Under the pieces are notes generated by a model, which had not been told where the DNA came from, did not search any database, and saw nothing but the letters and a program-made list of their open reading frames with translations. The translations under genes were made by a program, and so were the position numbers. Positions 12,136 through 22,275 of a stretch of 64,000 bases of DNA are shown here, in pieces. Within the stretch, counting starts at the first letter, position 1; each line of letters opens with the position of its first letter. This DNA comes from Athripsodes cinereus (Eukaryota > Arthropoda > Insecta > Trichoptera > Leptoceridae): contig OX388314.1 of assembly GCA_947579605.1 (NCBI GenBank), forward strand, positions 17,171,982 through 17,235,981, written 5' to 3'.

Positions 12136-12663
12136 AGGCGAAGAGAGAGAGAGAGAGAGAGAGTAGCTCTAATTAATGGATAAAAAGCACCTATTATTCA
12201 AATGAAAACGGAAGAGGAAACGAATCAAACCAGACAGTAAGTCACTGAACATAATAGTATGTCTGTAAAAAGAATAATTTGAAGACAATTATATAATATA
12301 AATATAATATGTTACATGATACATATTATTAGGAAATAAATTGCTGGCAAAATACAGTCATAAAGTAAAGTATTCATATTCATCATTAATAACAGTATTA
12401 TTTTACAACAAAACTACTAGGTGCATAGTGATTCTTATTATTATTTCGCGAACTTTAAATATGTATACAACAATACACTAAGTACAGTAATAACATAACT
12501 CATTATTTAAGGAAGGTAGTTGGGTACAGTCGCCATAACCGTTACGTCAAACTCATTGCAATGTGACACTATTGTTGGCTGGGAATGACGTATGATGCAA
12601 AATCTGTGGAAACGTGAAAAATTGACATAATAACATATCTTCCATATTGAAAAAACACAATAT

Positions 12664-12923
12664 ATATATCGATGGTATAGCGCACAGATGTGGTAAGTGC
12701 AGTTTTTAACGAAAATGAGTTATTATACGCATGTGAATCTATATCATCTGAAGTATGTTCCTTAGGAATATTATTGCGTAACTCTGTGTCATTAACGAGA
12801 TATTTAAGAAAAACTATGTATGATTAGTACTACATTGTATGGCATCTCAAACTTTCAACATTGATTATCTCAAAACTATGAAAACTGCACTTACCACATC
12901 TGTGCGCTATGCCATCGATATAT
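12664..12923. mobile_element. 260 bp MITE with about 43 bp terminal inverted repeats
   Basis: The left end (12664-12706) and right end (12881-12923) are inverted copies, both carrying ATCGATGG-Y-ATAGCGCACAG and GTGGTAAGTGCAGTTTT; I see one mismatch. The interior is AT-rich and noncoding. TSD unclear because the flank is (TA)n, which would fit a TA-targeting element. Confidence 0.75.
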
Positions 12924-13338
12924 GACTATCTTCTCTGTGCTGAAACATTGTTGCAGGAAGAAATTTTACATTACTTGCGAACTCTGAATAGTACGGAACC
13001 ATTCCAAAAAAGTGATTTATTAACGAGATGTTTTTCGCATTTTAATATAAATATTATTACTATTTTGGTATAAGTCTACATATTTTCAATTCTTCTGGAA
13101 ACAAGACCACTCGATCCAGAACGCGTTTGCGTCAATTGAGTTCACTCTTCACATATTTCAAGCGTTCTGATTTTCCGTCATAGGTACTGGGTATTTGGAA
13201 TTAGATTATACAACTGTCGTATGATATCTACAACAATCAACATCATTTATCTACTTGATCAATAGATTCTCAAATGGTGATAGATATTAATATAACAACA
13301 AATATTTTCCATTACATTTGCATAAACATATAATAGAG

Positions 13339-13665
13339 CATGGGTGGCCAACCTTTTCAGCAGCCGGGCCAAACTTCAGAACGAGATTTCCTACCGGGCC
13401 GCACAACAATATTCTCCATAGGTACTTATATGAAACATTTGATAATTTGACTTCACCTTAAAAATTTTAACCCCCCCCCCCGTCGCCAAATTTTCAAAAT
13501 GGTATACGAATTTGAAATGTTTCAAAACTCCTCAGTTTTCTTTAAAAATATTTTCTCAAAATACGTCTTTCAAAATTGTGACGGGTACCTACTTGTACCG
13601 ATTATTATAAAAAGTGTGCATATGCTTCGCGGGCCACAAGCAGGCACCCGGGTTGGCCACCCTTG
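13339..13665. mobile_element. hAT-type nonautonomous element, 327 bp
   Basis: The ends are CATGGGTGGCCAACC and GGTTGGCCACCCTTG, a 15 bp inverted repeat with one mismatch. They are flanked by a perfect 8 bp TSD, TAATAGAG (13331-13338 and 13666-13673). End sequence and TSD length fit the hAT superfamily. The interior contains GCCGGGCC/GGGCC blocks and a run of ten C at about 13472-13481; no transposase is encoded. Confidence 0.85.
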
Positions 13666-14867
13666 TAATAGAGCCTAACATACTCAAAAAATATCTATAT
13701 AAGTATTAAGATGATATTGATATGTATTAGTTTTGACGAATTCTAAAATAAAAACCTGTACCAGGTGGAGGCTAGTGCCGATTATGAGTCATCAAATTAG
13801 ATTCACATCTCATTGTTACGCCAAGTATGGCGTAATGTCTCATATAGAATAGAGATTTCGTATTAATAATTCAAATCATAAGTATGTAGCTACGTACATA
13901 TAAAGCACACAACACAAAAGCATATTGGAGAATAAATTATACTATTGGATGTGTAGAAAAATGGTCAGGTAAATAAATCTGGTGGGACTTTTTAGACTTC
14001 TATGATTTTGTATGTGTCTCCTACAAAGCACCTATACATAGTTATAAACTTAGTAATATTAATGAGGCATTTCAGGTTCCGTACGGGACAGTTCGAACGT
14101 AATTTTTTTATAAGAATTGCACATTAAAATGCATTTTTTTGCTGGCTCAAGTCTGGCAATTATTCGATAAAAAGCAACATAAAAAGAAAAAAATCCATAG
14201 GCAATAAAAAACAGATTTGCGATTGATGCTAAAAACTGGACACATAATTTGTTACGATTGAATTCTTTGCAAATTAAGATCAGTCTCAATTTAGAACTGC
14301 TCAATAAATATACCAAACAAACTCCAGTATATCTACATAATATTAACACCAGTAAAAAATCAGTCACACTCTGTTGGGCATGACATAATAATATCACCAA
14401 ATATAATCAGTCTACTAAATTGATAACAGGTAAGTATTTTACAACGTTATGGATTTAGCATGCTTTGTTTTCATATACCTAATATTTGTGTACATCTCAT
14501 TTCGTCACCTGAGAATAACAGGGTTCCAACTGTCAAAAACAAAAAGCTGAGAAAAATGGGATTGAAATTTCAAACACTCATATTTTTTCAATTAGTTGAT
14601 ATTTTCTAATGATTTTTAGAATGGAAGACAATGATGGACATATCTTGAATATTATTGATAAAAAGAGTGAAAATATTTATATTTACTACTCTTTTTTGAA
14701 TATGCGGAAAATCAGATGGAACCTTATTCATTTGTTTTGTGAAATAAAGTAAGTTAACAAGGATTCATCATCAGATGGAACCTTGTTCACCAAATTGCCC
14801 AAAGAATCTATGAATGTAAATGAACAGATAGATTAAATTATTTCATGTTTTTTTTAAGTTTATGATA

Positions 14868-15075
14868 GTGGGATGTGCCGTGATGGTATAGTATAGTATT
14901 ATACTACTACTACTACTATACCATCACGGCATATCCCACAAGTGGGGTAGCCAGCAGATCAGCTACATGTAAGAAACATGCAAACTGTCCTCTTCGTGCC
15001 AATACAAAATCAAGACATTCAGGATGGGTGGCAAGCCTCATCGCTGAATTTAAGATGTAAAATGTCTTATATATA
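14868..15075 (-). repeat. Repeat A copy 2 with a head-to-head 3' end
   Basis: A nearly full copy on minus (14918-15075), whose reverse frame still reads ATHPECLDFVLARRGQFACF and LLATPLVGYAVMV. At its 3' end a second 3' end faces it: 14868-14899 (GTGGGATGTGCCGTGATGG) is the inverted partner of 14919-14939. They are separated by a TAGTA/TACTAC tract. Confidence 0.6.
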
Positions 15076-15265
15076 AAATGTAGTATAGTATTATGATAGA
15101 ACAAAATGTTATTACTATATTATTTATTATTAAAAGAACACACTCTCTACATATTTATATATATTTAAGATATTTCTGTGCATAAACTTCCACGATATCT
15201 AGTGTTCTGTCTCACAATGTATTACATAATTTTAATCTAGGTAATCTCTGTATATTTGTACTATC

Positions 15266-15395
15266 ATTGCAACTCTCACAAGTGTGGTAGCCAGCAAATT
15301 CAATTCATGAGATCATCCTCTCTGTGCCAAAACAATAACAAACTCAGCACAGGTCTAGTGTCAAGCCTCATTGCTGAATTTAAGATGTTAAGTAA
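15266..15395 (-). repeat. Repeat A copy 3, diverged
   Basis: CTCACAAGTGTGGTAGCCAG, TCCTCTCTGTGCCAA and CATTGCTGAATTTAAGATGT align with the other copies; both ends are eroded. Confidence 0.5.
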
Positions 15396-15432
15396 CTTAA
15401 AGGTGAATTTTCCAAATATTTTTCCATTTTAG

Positions 15433-15493
15433 GAAATTAAATGCTCAAGATAAAGACAGTATTCTTGTGTCTTTATCTTGAGCATTTAATTTC
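15433..15493. repeat. 26 bp perfect hairpin with 9 nt loop
   Basis: Arms 15433-15458 and 15468-15493 are exact inverted copies (GAAATTAAATGCTCAAGATA and on to AAGACA). They sit next to repeat A copy 3 inside the 3.7 kb transposon. The hairpin could be a snap-back duplication or a small RNA precursor; nothing favours the latter. Confidence 0.75.
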
Positions 15494-15637
15494 TAATATG
15501 AAAAAGTGCTAATATAAAAAAATGCATAATTCATAATTTTGTAAATATTTTTTTGTTATAATAAAGGCACTGTAATTAAAAATGCATGAATACCATAAAA
15601 TTGATTAAGAATGTTCTAGGTTATACAATAAAGTCAA

Positions 15638-16087
15638 TTTTTCTTCTTCTTTGTTGTCGGTCCCTCAGTGCTGAGGATCGTAACCATTATTTGTATAGGT
15701 GTGCACAAAATGCTTCCAGCGACTTCGATGCTCCGCTCTTCGTAACGCCTCATGCAAGGTCCCCCCACGTAGCCCCCTTCACCTGCTCACTCCATCTCAT
15801 TGGAGGCGCCCCCTAGCTCTATTGCCCTCCACACTTCCAGTCAAAACAAGTCTCTCCAGGTTGTCTGGTCCTCTACGTGCGATGTGCCCAAAGTACTGCA
15901 GGACACGGCGTATGCATATGGTGGAAAACCGTTCCTTTATATTCAGTTCTTCGAGGATGGACGAATTTGTTCTCTGTACTGTACACGGTATGCGCAGTAG
16001 ACGCCTCCAGAACCACATTTCGAAGGCATCTATTCTAGCACGTTCTCGAGATTTGATTGTCCAGGTTTCGGGAAATTTACATTCATA
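15638..16087 (-). pseudogene. LINE-F C-terminal fragment
   Basis: The minus frame from 16090 reads AFEMWFWRRLLRIPCTVQRT, then NSSILEELNIKERFS and YFGHIARRGPDNLERLVLTG, ending in an Arg-Gly-Arg motif. That is the post-reverse-transcriptase tail of a non-LTR element (AFEMW-x-x-RR-x-L-x-I, then FGHI-x-RR). Below 15800 the frame shifts, but the sequence continues as related tail to about 15638. LINE-C abuts its 5' side at 16088. Confidence 0.6.
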
Positions 16088-16440
16088 CATACCATCACAC
16101 CGCTGCCCTCGTGGGGTAGGCAGAAGGTATCGAGCGTCACTTCCTTATATCCTTGCGTACATCTTTCGCTTCCGTCACTGTCATACAATTCCTCATGCAT
16201 GCTCTCCTATTCAATGTGCTCAACACGTGACCATCCTATAGGATTTGATTTAAGTGATCTTGCCATTTGATCCTCGGACGTCCACGTCTCCACGCACCAT
16301 TCCTCTCAGCCAAATATATCTTTAGGTCATTCTGTCCTCATTCATTCTTTCCACGTGCCCGAACCATCTTGACTTATTCACATTCATCCTTGTTATAACA
16401 CCAGCTTTCATTCCACATTCCTTTTGTATATCACTGTTCA
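16088..16440 (-). pseudogene. LINE-C 3' fragment, copy 1
   Basis: Close relative of 36005-36326. Read on minus it runs CGMKAGVITRMNVNKSRWFG, H, then a frame-shifted middle and the RGRP-type linker, and ends at the 3' mark GGGGTAG...GGTGTGATGGTATG. It includes slightly more 5' sequence than the second copy. It is broken by a small deletion near 16324 compared with that copy. Confidence 0.6.
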
Positions 16441-16734
16441 CAAAACAAATTTAACCATACATAGAATAAGACAGACCCATAGATTGATGGAATGATATAA
16501 GCATAGTTCTATCTTGACATTATGAGGATTAAAATTAAGAATAGGCAATATAAAACATAGATAAATTGTTAAATTTTCTTAACTATTATTATTAGATAAA
16601 AGTGTGTAATATCTCAAGATAAGCAAGAAATTATTTGTAATAAAAAATATTGAAAAGTCTATTCATAAATTAAGACATTATATTGAATGATGGATGTAAA
16701 GATATGTATTTTTTTGAAAAGGAATTTAAAATCC

Positions 16735-16862
16735 AGCGGAGAAATAGCCCGGATGAAGATGATATTAAGAAACAGAAGAATGTATAACCTCAGAACGAGA
16801 AGAGCCGACCCTAACAGCCCTCAGCGGCAATAAGTTGGGACAGTGCCAGGAAGAAGAAGATG
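16735..16862 (+). repeat. LINE-D 3' end fragment
   Basis: AACCTCAGAACGAGAAGAGC followed by CGACCC matches, on plus, the RTRRADPK end of LINE-D at 23833-24358. The sequence then runs through GCGGCAATAAGTTGGGACA to a GGAAGAAGAAGATG tail. Only the last coding residues and the tail remain. Confidence 0.5.
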
Positions 16863-16866
16863 AATT

Positions 16867-16960
16867 CAAAAACACGGTTTTTTTTATTAGAATATATATA
16901 ATGAGTAGAATTTAAAAAAACACGGAATTTTAATTAGAATATATATAATGAGTTACAATC
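16867..16960. repeat. 47 bp direct duplication at the LINE-A tail
   Basis: Two adjacent copies of AAAACACGG...ATTAGAATATATATAATGAG differ at a few bases. The second runs into LINE-A copy 3. The tail and its flank seem to have been duplicated at or after insertion. Confidence 0.55.
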
Positions 16961-17262
16961 TATTGGATTGGTCTGAAACGAGTTTGGACTTTCTCCTCCA
17001 CTTCTCCCTATTCTCAGCCAGTCTCTTCAACTCCACGTATGAGCCACAGCTCAAGTCCGTCTTCAGTTGGTCCATATAAGCATCTCTCGGTCGGCCTCTG
17101 CCATTTGTGCCTTAGGTCCTACTCTCTGCGATTGCGATGAGTAGTCCTGGGTGCCTGATATTGAGACCAATCCAGTTAGCTCGTTGTTGGCTGATTATTT
17201 AGAGGAGTTGCCTTTTTTCGCCAACCCTGGTTAACACTTCTTCGTTTTCGACGAGTGAATTC
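16945..17262 (-). pseudogene. LINE-A copy 3, 5'-truncated
   Basis: On minus it aligns with the 3' third of LINE-A copy 1: GAAGAAGTGTTAACCAGGGT, the AACTGGATTGG segment, then the Arg-Gly-Arg linker and the 3' end GATTGTAACTCATTATATAT. A mutated stretch near 17110 breaks the frame. It ends next to the C-terminal coding piece at 17282. Confidence 0.65.
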
Positions 17263-17281
17263 GACCAAAATAATACTATTA

Positions 17282-17547
17282 TTATTTTAGTATTGCCTCA
17301 TAATACTGCCGATCTTGAATACGGTGGTCGGTGGGTCTCCTTCAATGCCGATCTTGAAGAGGCATGAATTTTATCATGTCCTTTAAATCTCTAATTTTGG
17401 GAACTGACAGTCCATTACTTAGTTTAAGGATACTTGGTTCTGGGTAATTGTTTTGACTTCCTCCGGAACTTCTGAGTTATTCTTTTGAACGAAGATTTGT
17501 AGAAGTCTTTTCACTTTCTCCAAACTCAGTTCTATAGGATGTTTGCG
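17282..17547 (-). pseudogene. C-terminal piece of the gene in the 3.7 kb transposon
   Basis: Minus-strand reading: MELRKHPIELSLEKVKRLLQ, then IFVQKNNSEVPEEVKTITQN; after a one-base shift, LKLSNGLSVPKIRDLKDMIK and FMPLQDR. The frame is then broken by a 26 bp insert flanked by a 13 bp duplication, TTCAAGATCGGCA; beyond it the frame resumes as QYYEAILK and a stop. The Lys/Leu-rich end (DLKDMIKFMP...YYE) is reminiscent of insect transposase-like proteins, but I cannot name the family. Confidence 0.4.
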
Positions 17548-17702
17548 TAATTCCATGCAATGTTTGCGTAAATTTTAGTTTAAAAGTTTTTACTTGTAAA
17601 AAAAGAATATCTCAAGTATTTTGCCGCATTGCCGTAATCTTTGAAATCTCCTTCAGTCATCTAGAGAATCCTCAATGGGACATTGGGTAAATGTAGACTT
17701 AC

Positions 17703-17837
17703 CTGTTTAAGTCAGCAATATCACAGTTGATTAATAACTGCGTTTTCCAAATCAGAAATTGAGGCTGAATTATTATTATCATTATCATTCACCATTTCCT
17801 CAACTAATTTTCTCAAACTATCCTCGAAACTCGACAT
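17703..17837 (-). pseudogene. N-terminal piece of the gene in the 3.7 kb transposon
   Basis: From the ATG at 17837 the minus frame reads MSSFEDSLRKLVEEMVNDND, then an Asn/Ser stretch and ISDLENAVINQL before a stop at 17721. In the next frame, just past the stop, NCDIADLNR runs to a strong donor ACAG|GTAAGT at 17703, so a one-base frameshift near 17730 is likely. I chose this Met over one 33 codons upstream because the upstream frame overlaps the subterminal repeat. Family not recognised. Confidence 0.4.
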
Positions 17838-18212
17838 TTTAACAACAAAAGCGCGCCAACTATTACAAAAAGCAGTGAAAATACACTGACTTGAAATAAG
17901 ACCCATAACATCATTGTTGGAGTAAAAAGGTTCCATCTGTAGCAGATGAAACCTTCTTACGTTGTAGCGTGCAAATTAATTGATGGCGGTTGGAATAATA
18001 AAATCTCAACGCTCGATAAATCCTTATTTAATAAACGTTTGAATTTCGATTGATCAGATGGAACCTTATTATTTTCGTAAAATAAAAACTACACCACTTT
18101 TTGGCGTTTTTATGTTCTAGTATTATAGAATATGTTAGTTGGAACCCTTTTCACGAAAAAAACATAAATATGAATTTTTGTTAGTTGGAACCCTGTTATT
18201 CTCAGGTGACGA

Positions 18213-20925
18213 TTTGTTATTTGGAGATATTAATTCTATCAGTTGTTAGGTAAAAAGACTTATTTTCGATCATCAATCATTTGAGACTTGAAAATAAAGC
18301 AAGCAGTTCATCAAGCGAGAGTAAATAAGTTTTTCTTCGAATAATTTATGTCTGTATATTATTATAATCAGCATCTAGAAAAAACCACAAAAATAATGAC
18401 TAACATCAAATTATTTATACGCAAAGATTACATTTTCGACGTGATCATTCGATCAAGAGGGAATTGTTTTAATTATACACACACCGTTTTATAATTTGAT
18501 TTACTAAGAAAATGCGCATCATGAAAATAAATAAATGGGGCACAAAAACATTTGGACAAGTTCTATTACACAATACTAAAAGTGACAACTTCTAACAAAG
18601 AAAACTCAATGTGTTTTATCTTAAGTGAAAAATGAAGATGGATTAGTTGTTAGTTGTGATGTAACGATGTAGAATTAATTACAGTACAGTAGGTAATTAA
18701 TACACAGTAGTAACTATTTACTATGAAGCAAACTGTAAACAATTACATAAGGGAAACTAAATGACAATAAGACTGTGAAATGACGAGGATGAGACTTGTC
18801 AAGTCTATGCGACAATACAAAGCAACAAAATTAAATAATTCTACTACAAAGTTACTTACTGATTGTACATAGTAGATAGTGAATTAAACTTATAGCAGAC
18901 AAACAAGTATTATAATTTAAGTAAGTATCATCAAGCTAAATAATAATAAACAAAATAAGTTATGAGTTAAGAGTTAAGTTATAATTTTCATTGAAATCGT
19001 ATTTAATTTCACACCTACTATGGACGTTTGAATGGCGCATTGTTTCATTCGGCTGGAGGCTGGTTTCCGCCATGTACTCTCAAGAAGTGTTGGAGGGTAA
19101 GATAATGATGACAATTGTTTAATTGTTTCATTTATAAATCAGAATATCAATCCCTGTTTTAAGTTTTCCTTTAGTTAATCATTACTCAAAATAAAATAAT
19201 GCGAATATGTTTTTATACTGATCGGTAACATGATTTATGTTATAAAATGTTACACAAAATACTTTGGTTTTAGTATTTCTGTTTACTTTGATTTACCATC
19301 ACCCATCGATAATTTTTATCTAGATAGCAGCTTGAAGAAATGCAAATGAGACTGAATATAATTGAAAAAAAAATATTTACAAGTTGCACGTTTCAGTATA
19401 AAATAAGAGTAATTAGTTATTCACGGTACCGCAATTAATTGCCAAACAAAACTGCAATAGGTAACCACAAAAGTTCATAAAATAAAGAATAAATATTTAA
19501 TTTCCTTACTTGACACTTAAACTTTATTTTATCGATTTACTGCTGCTTACTGCACTAACTGCTCGTTAAAGCTGTACACGAAGTGATGTCAAATAATGAA
19601 ATTAATATCAATATCTTAATAATAACTTGCCCTAGGAGATATTATTAATATCTATTAGAAAGCAGTTCAACGAGTGTCTTAATACTAATTTACTTAGTTC
19701 ATTTGACACTGATTTCCTACTCGAGATAGTTATTTATTATGCAGCTAGTGAATGATGACGTCAAACATATTCCTATCTAATATTATTTCAATATGAAAGT
19801 AGTCAATATTGATAATCCAAAGGATCTATATTGTGTTAGATACATACACCCATGATTCACTGTAAAGACAAGGCGTTTCTCTCACAAGACAAGGGCATTT
19901 AGGGCAGTTGCCAACGTGTTGAATTATTGTGAAAAATAATATACTTACAAATATATGTTTGGTATCACAGACATCCTTTAATCAGAAAAATATTCCCATT
20001 ATTACAAATTAACGTAGAAAAAAGCCTTCAACCACTGCTAGACAGCGTTGGATAGAAATTGTAAATGATGGTAGGTATACATATGTACTGTTATATTCAA
20101 GTAATTAATAAAAATACATCGTGTAAAACATCTAATATATTTATACTACATATTGATACGTAAGTTATTAGTAAAAACAATCAGAAATGTGTATCATTGT
20201 TGTGTTCTGTTATTATTATTTGATAGAAAATATGATATTATTCTGATGTTATTAGTGTTAATGGTTTGATTGAAACATGACACTAAGCGCTGCAGTGGTG
20301 TGAGTCACACGATATTTGGAAAGGCAACAGCGCAATAGAGCCTAACTGCCATTCACTATGTAAAGGTAATACTGTACAGTATTTTATAGTTTATATAGAG
20401 TAGAGTTTTGACCTTTACACAGCAAAATAATATGATCGTGCACGTTGAGAATCTAAAGAAATACGAGATAACGTACTTATTACCGACCTTACTATGCTTT
20501 TTACTAAGACGCTGATGATAATTCGTTCGCTAATATTATTTTTATTCAGTTAACAATGGAAATAAAAATAACAATAACAAACATAAAGGAGTTTTTCAAA
20601 CATTACGGCACGAGACGAAGACAAACTTTATACAAATAAAATTAATGGTGAAGAATAAAACACGACATAGCATTTGAGATATAAATTTTATTATTAGAAG
20701 GTTAACTTTTCTGCAGGAAAATGTTTAATTCAAATGAGAAATAAAACATTACGTAATTGAATATAAGTATACAGACCAACATTTTCTATTTTCCCGTGAA
20801 AAATTGTTAACAATCGGGTTCTTAAATTGCAGTTTCCTTTTTTAATCTTGCAAATTCGGTGATGCGATATGGTAGGAGAAGAATCATGGTAATGATTGCA
20901 GAGTGTCTATCTATTTAGTTACACT
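18213..20925. other. AT-rich intron-like stretch
   Basis: Apart from the exon-like island at 19032-19096 I see no supported gene, repeat or motif. Confidence 0.3.
19032..19096 (+). other. GC-rich exon-like island, frames open on both strands
   Basis: A GC-rich island in very AT-rich sequence. On plus, an ATG at 19032 opens MAHCFIRLEAGFRHVLS and four more residues up to a possible donor AGG|GTAAGA. On minus the same bases open with MAETSLQPNETMRHSN and run on for 38 codons to a stop. It could be a first exon, a retroelement remnant or chance; I cannot choose. Confidence 0.2.
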
Positions 20926-21065
20926 ATCACAGCATCTTCTACAAACGAGGTAGTCTACTGACTAACTATATGTAAAGGAGATATAGGTCGTCCTCTCTGG
21001 GCAATCAAAAATAAGACAAACAGGTTAGGTGACATAGCTCATCGATACACTAAAAATGTTAAATG
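20926..21065 (-). repeat. Repeat A copy 4, diverged
   Basis: TACACTATCACAGCATCTTC, GAGGTAGTCTACTGAC, CGTCCTCTCTGGGCAA and TCATCGATACACTAAAAATGT align with the family in order, with many substitutions, so this is an old copy. Confidence 0.45.
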
Positions 21066-22160
21066 TATGTAATATACGATAGTATATAGCATTTGTATAG
21101 AATAGTCACATAGAGGCATATTTATTTGCTTATAGTTATCAAACTTTATTCTTTATTCTTTATTCTCAAACTGTAGATAAGGTGATGGTTTTTTGCAGTC
21201 ACGCAGAGCTCTATATGTAATTACTATAGGTAAATCCCTACATAAATATAAACTTCAGATCGTTCACTTGCATATACTCTTATTTGTTACATTTGCTTTA
21301 TACATATTTGCCAGAAAAGCAATAAAAACAGTTCCCTGAATGCTAACTTGCGTCCAATGAACGTGTTCCTGAATAATAAAATTGTATGTAATAAATTTAT
21401 TAAAAAAGCTATTAGAGATAATGTAAAAGCGTTGAATTTCTAAAAATGTGATATTTCTTCTTCCAACATATTCCTAGCAAGTGCAAAGTGGTGTGAAAAT
21501 TTTCTTTTTGACTAATTAAAACTCGCATTAGTAAACGTTATAAAGTAGGAATTACACATTACCAATAAATATGCTAGATGAGATTAGCTGATCTGAACGA
21601 CAATAAACTATCAATGTCATAATGAATCGGCATATTTATAATACATATATAATAGATTACAGAAAGATTAAGCCGCTGTTCACCAATGAAACATTTAACA
21701 ATAACAGCTTAACAGTGAGATAGAGACATAGCATTTAGGATTAGAATATTAGATCATTATGGGATTCTATTTCTAACTACAAATGTGAATATTAAATTAA
21801 AAATAATATACATAATTATCTACTTGCAATGTACCAGAAATTATTTGTGATAGATGCTCTATGCTTATAATGAATTCATTTACCATCCATGCATGATGCC
21901 ACGCCACATTCAAATAGTATGCTACGAAGTGTAGAGAATGTAGAGCGAAACATATTATTATAAAAAACAAATCTTAAAAATAATAGGTACATCACGTAGG
22001 TATCCAATGCAAAATGAATGTTGTACATTTAAAAGTCGAAGAAATTTATATATTGGGATTTTAAAGAGTAAAATTTGAATAAAGAACCACACTTTATCAT
22101 TCAAATTTCCATGTACATAAATTATTATGATTTTGTGTCAAATCGTACTGTTATTCTCCT
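21066..22160. other. AT-rich stretch, nothing recognised
   Basis: Only a short TTTATTC triple repeat near 21148-21170 stands out. Confidence 0.3.
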
Positions 22161-22161
22161 T

Positions 22162-22275
22162 AATGCCCCCCCCCGGCCGACGTTGACTATCACTTGTGAG
22201 AATGCGTCCTGGGTAGTTCGAAACAGCTCCCCGACACTACGTATTTCTGTCCATCGTATTACATGTGCTAATATT
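22162..22275 (-). pseudogene. LINE C-terminal fragment, much decayed
   Basis: The minus frame reads LAHVIRWTEIRSVGELFRTT, then QDAFSQVIVNVGRGG, matching the WTG-x-RSVEELF-RxAQDR tail of the element also seen at 8307-8525. It ends in a run of C/G (CCCCCCCCCGGCC on plus). Only the last 40 or so residues survive. Confidence 0.5.

Larger units (their letters stand above)
14502..18212 (-). mobile_element. 3.7 kb DNA transposon with 30 bp perfect TIRs, filled with nested insertions
   Basis: Positions 14502-14531 and 18183-18212 are perfect inverted copies that begin TCGTCACCTGAGAATAACAG. Subterminal ATGGAACCTTRTTC or GGTTCCATCT motifs repeat near both ends (14711, 14774, 17927-17953, 18058). If the termini are taken as CGTCACC, the flank gives a 4 bp TSD, ATTT (14499-14502 and 18212-18215); otherwise it is unclear. 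The superfamily is not assigned. Minus-strand coding remnants lie at 17282-17547 and 17703-17837, probably a decayed transposase. The interior was later hit by repeat A, LINE-F, LINE-C, LINE-D and LINE-A fragments. Confidence 0.7.

Noticed and set aside
14059..14400. 113-codon minus frame with hydrophobic residues
   Set aside because: Leu/Phe/Ile content follows from T-rich sequence; no recognisable membrane protein and no neighbouring exon.
15699..16241. 180-codon plus frame
   Set aside because: Antisense of LINE-F and LINE-C tails; the minus frame carries the recognisable motifs.
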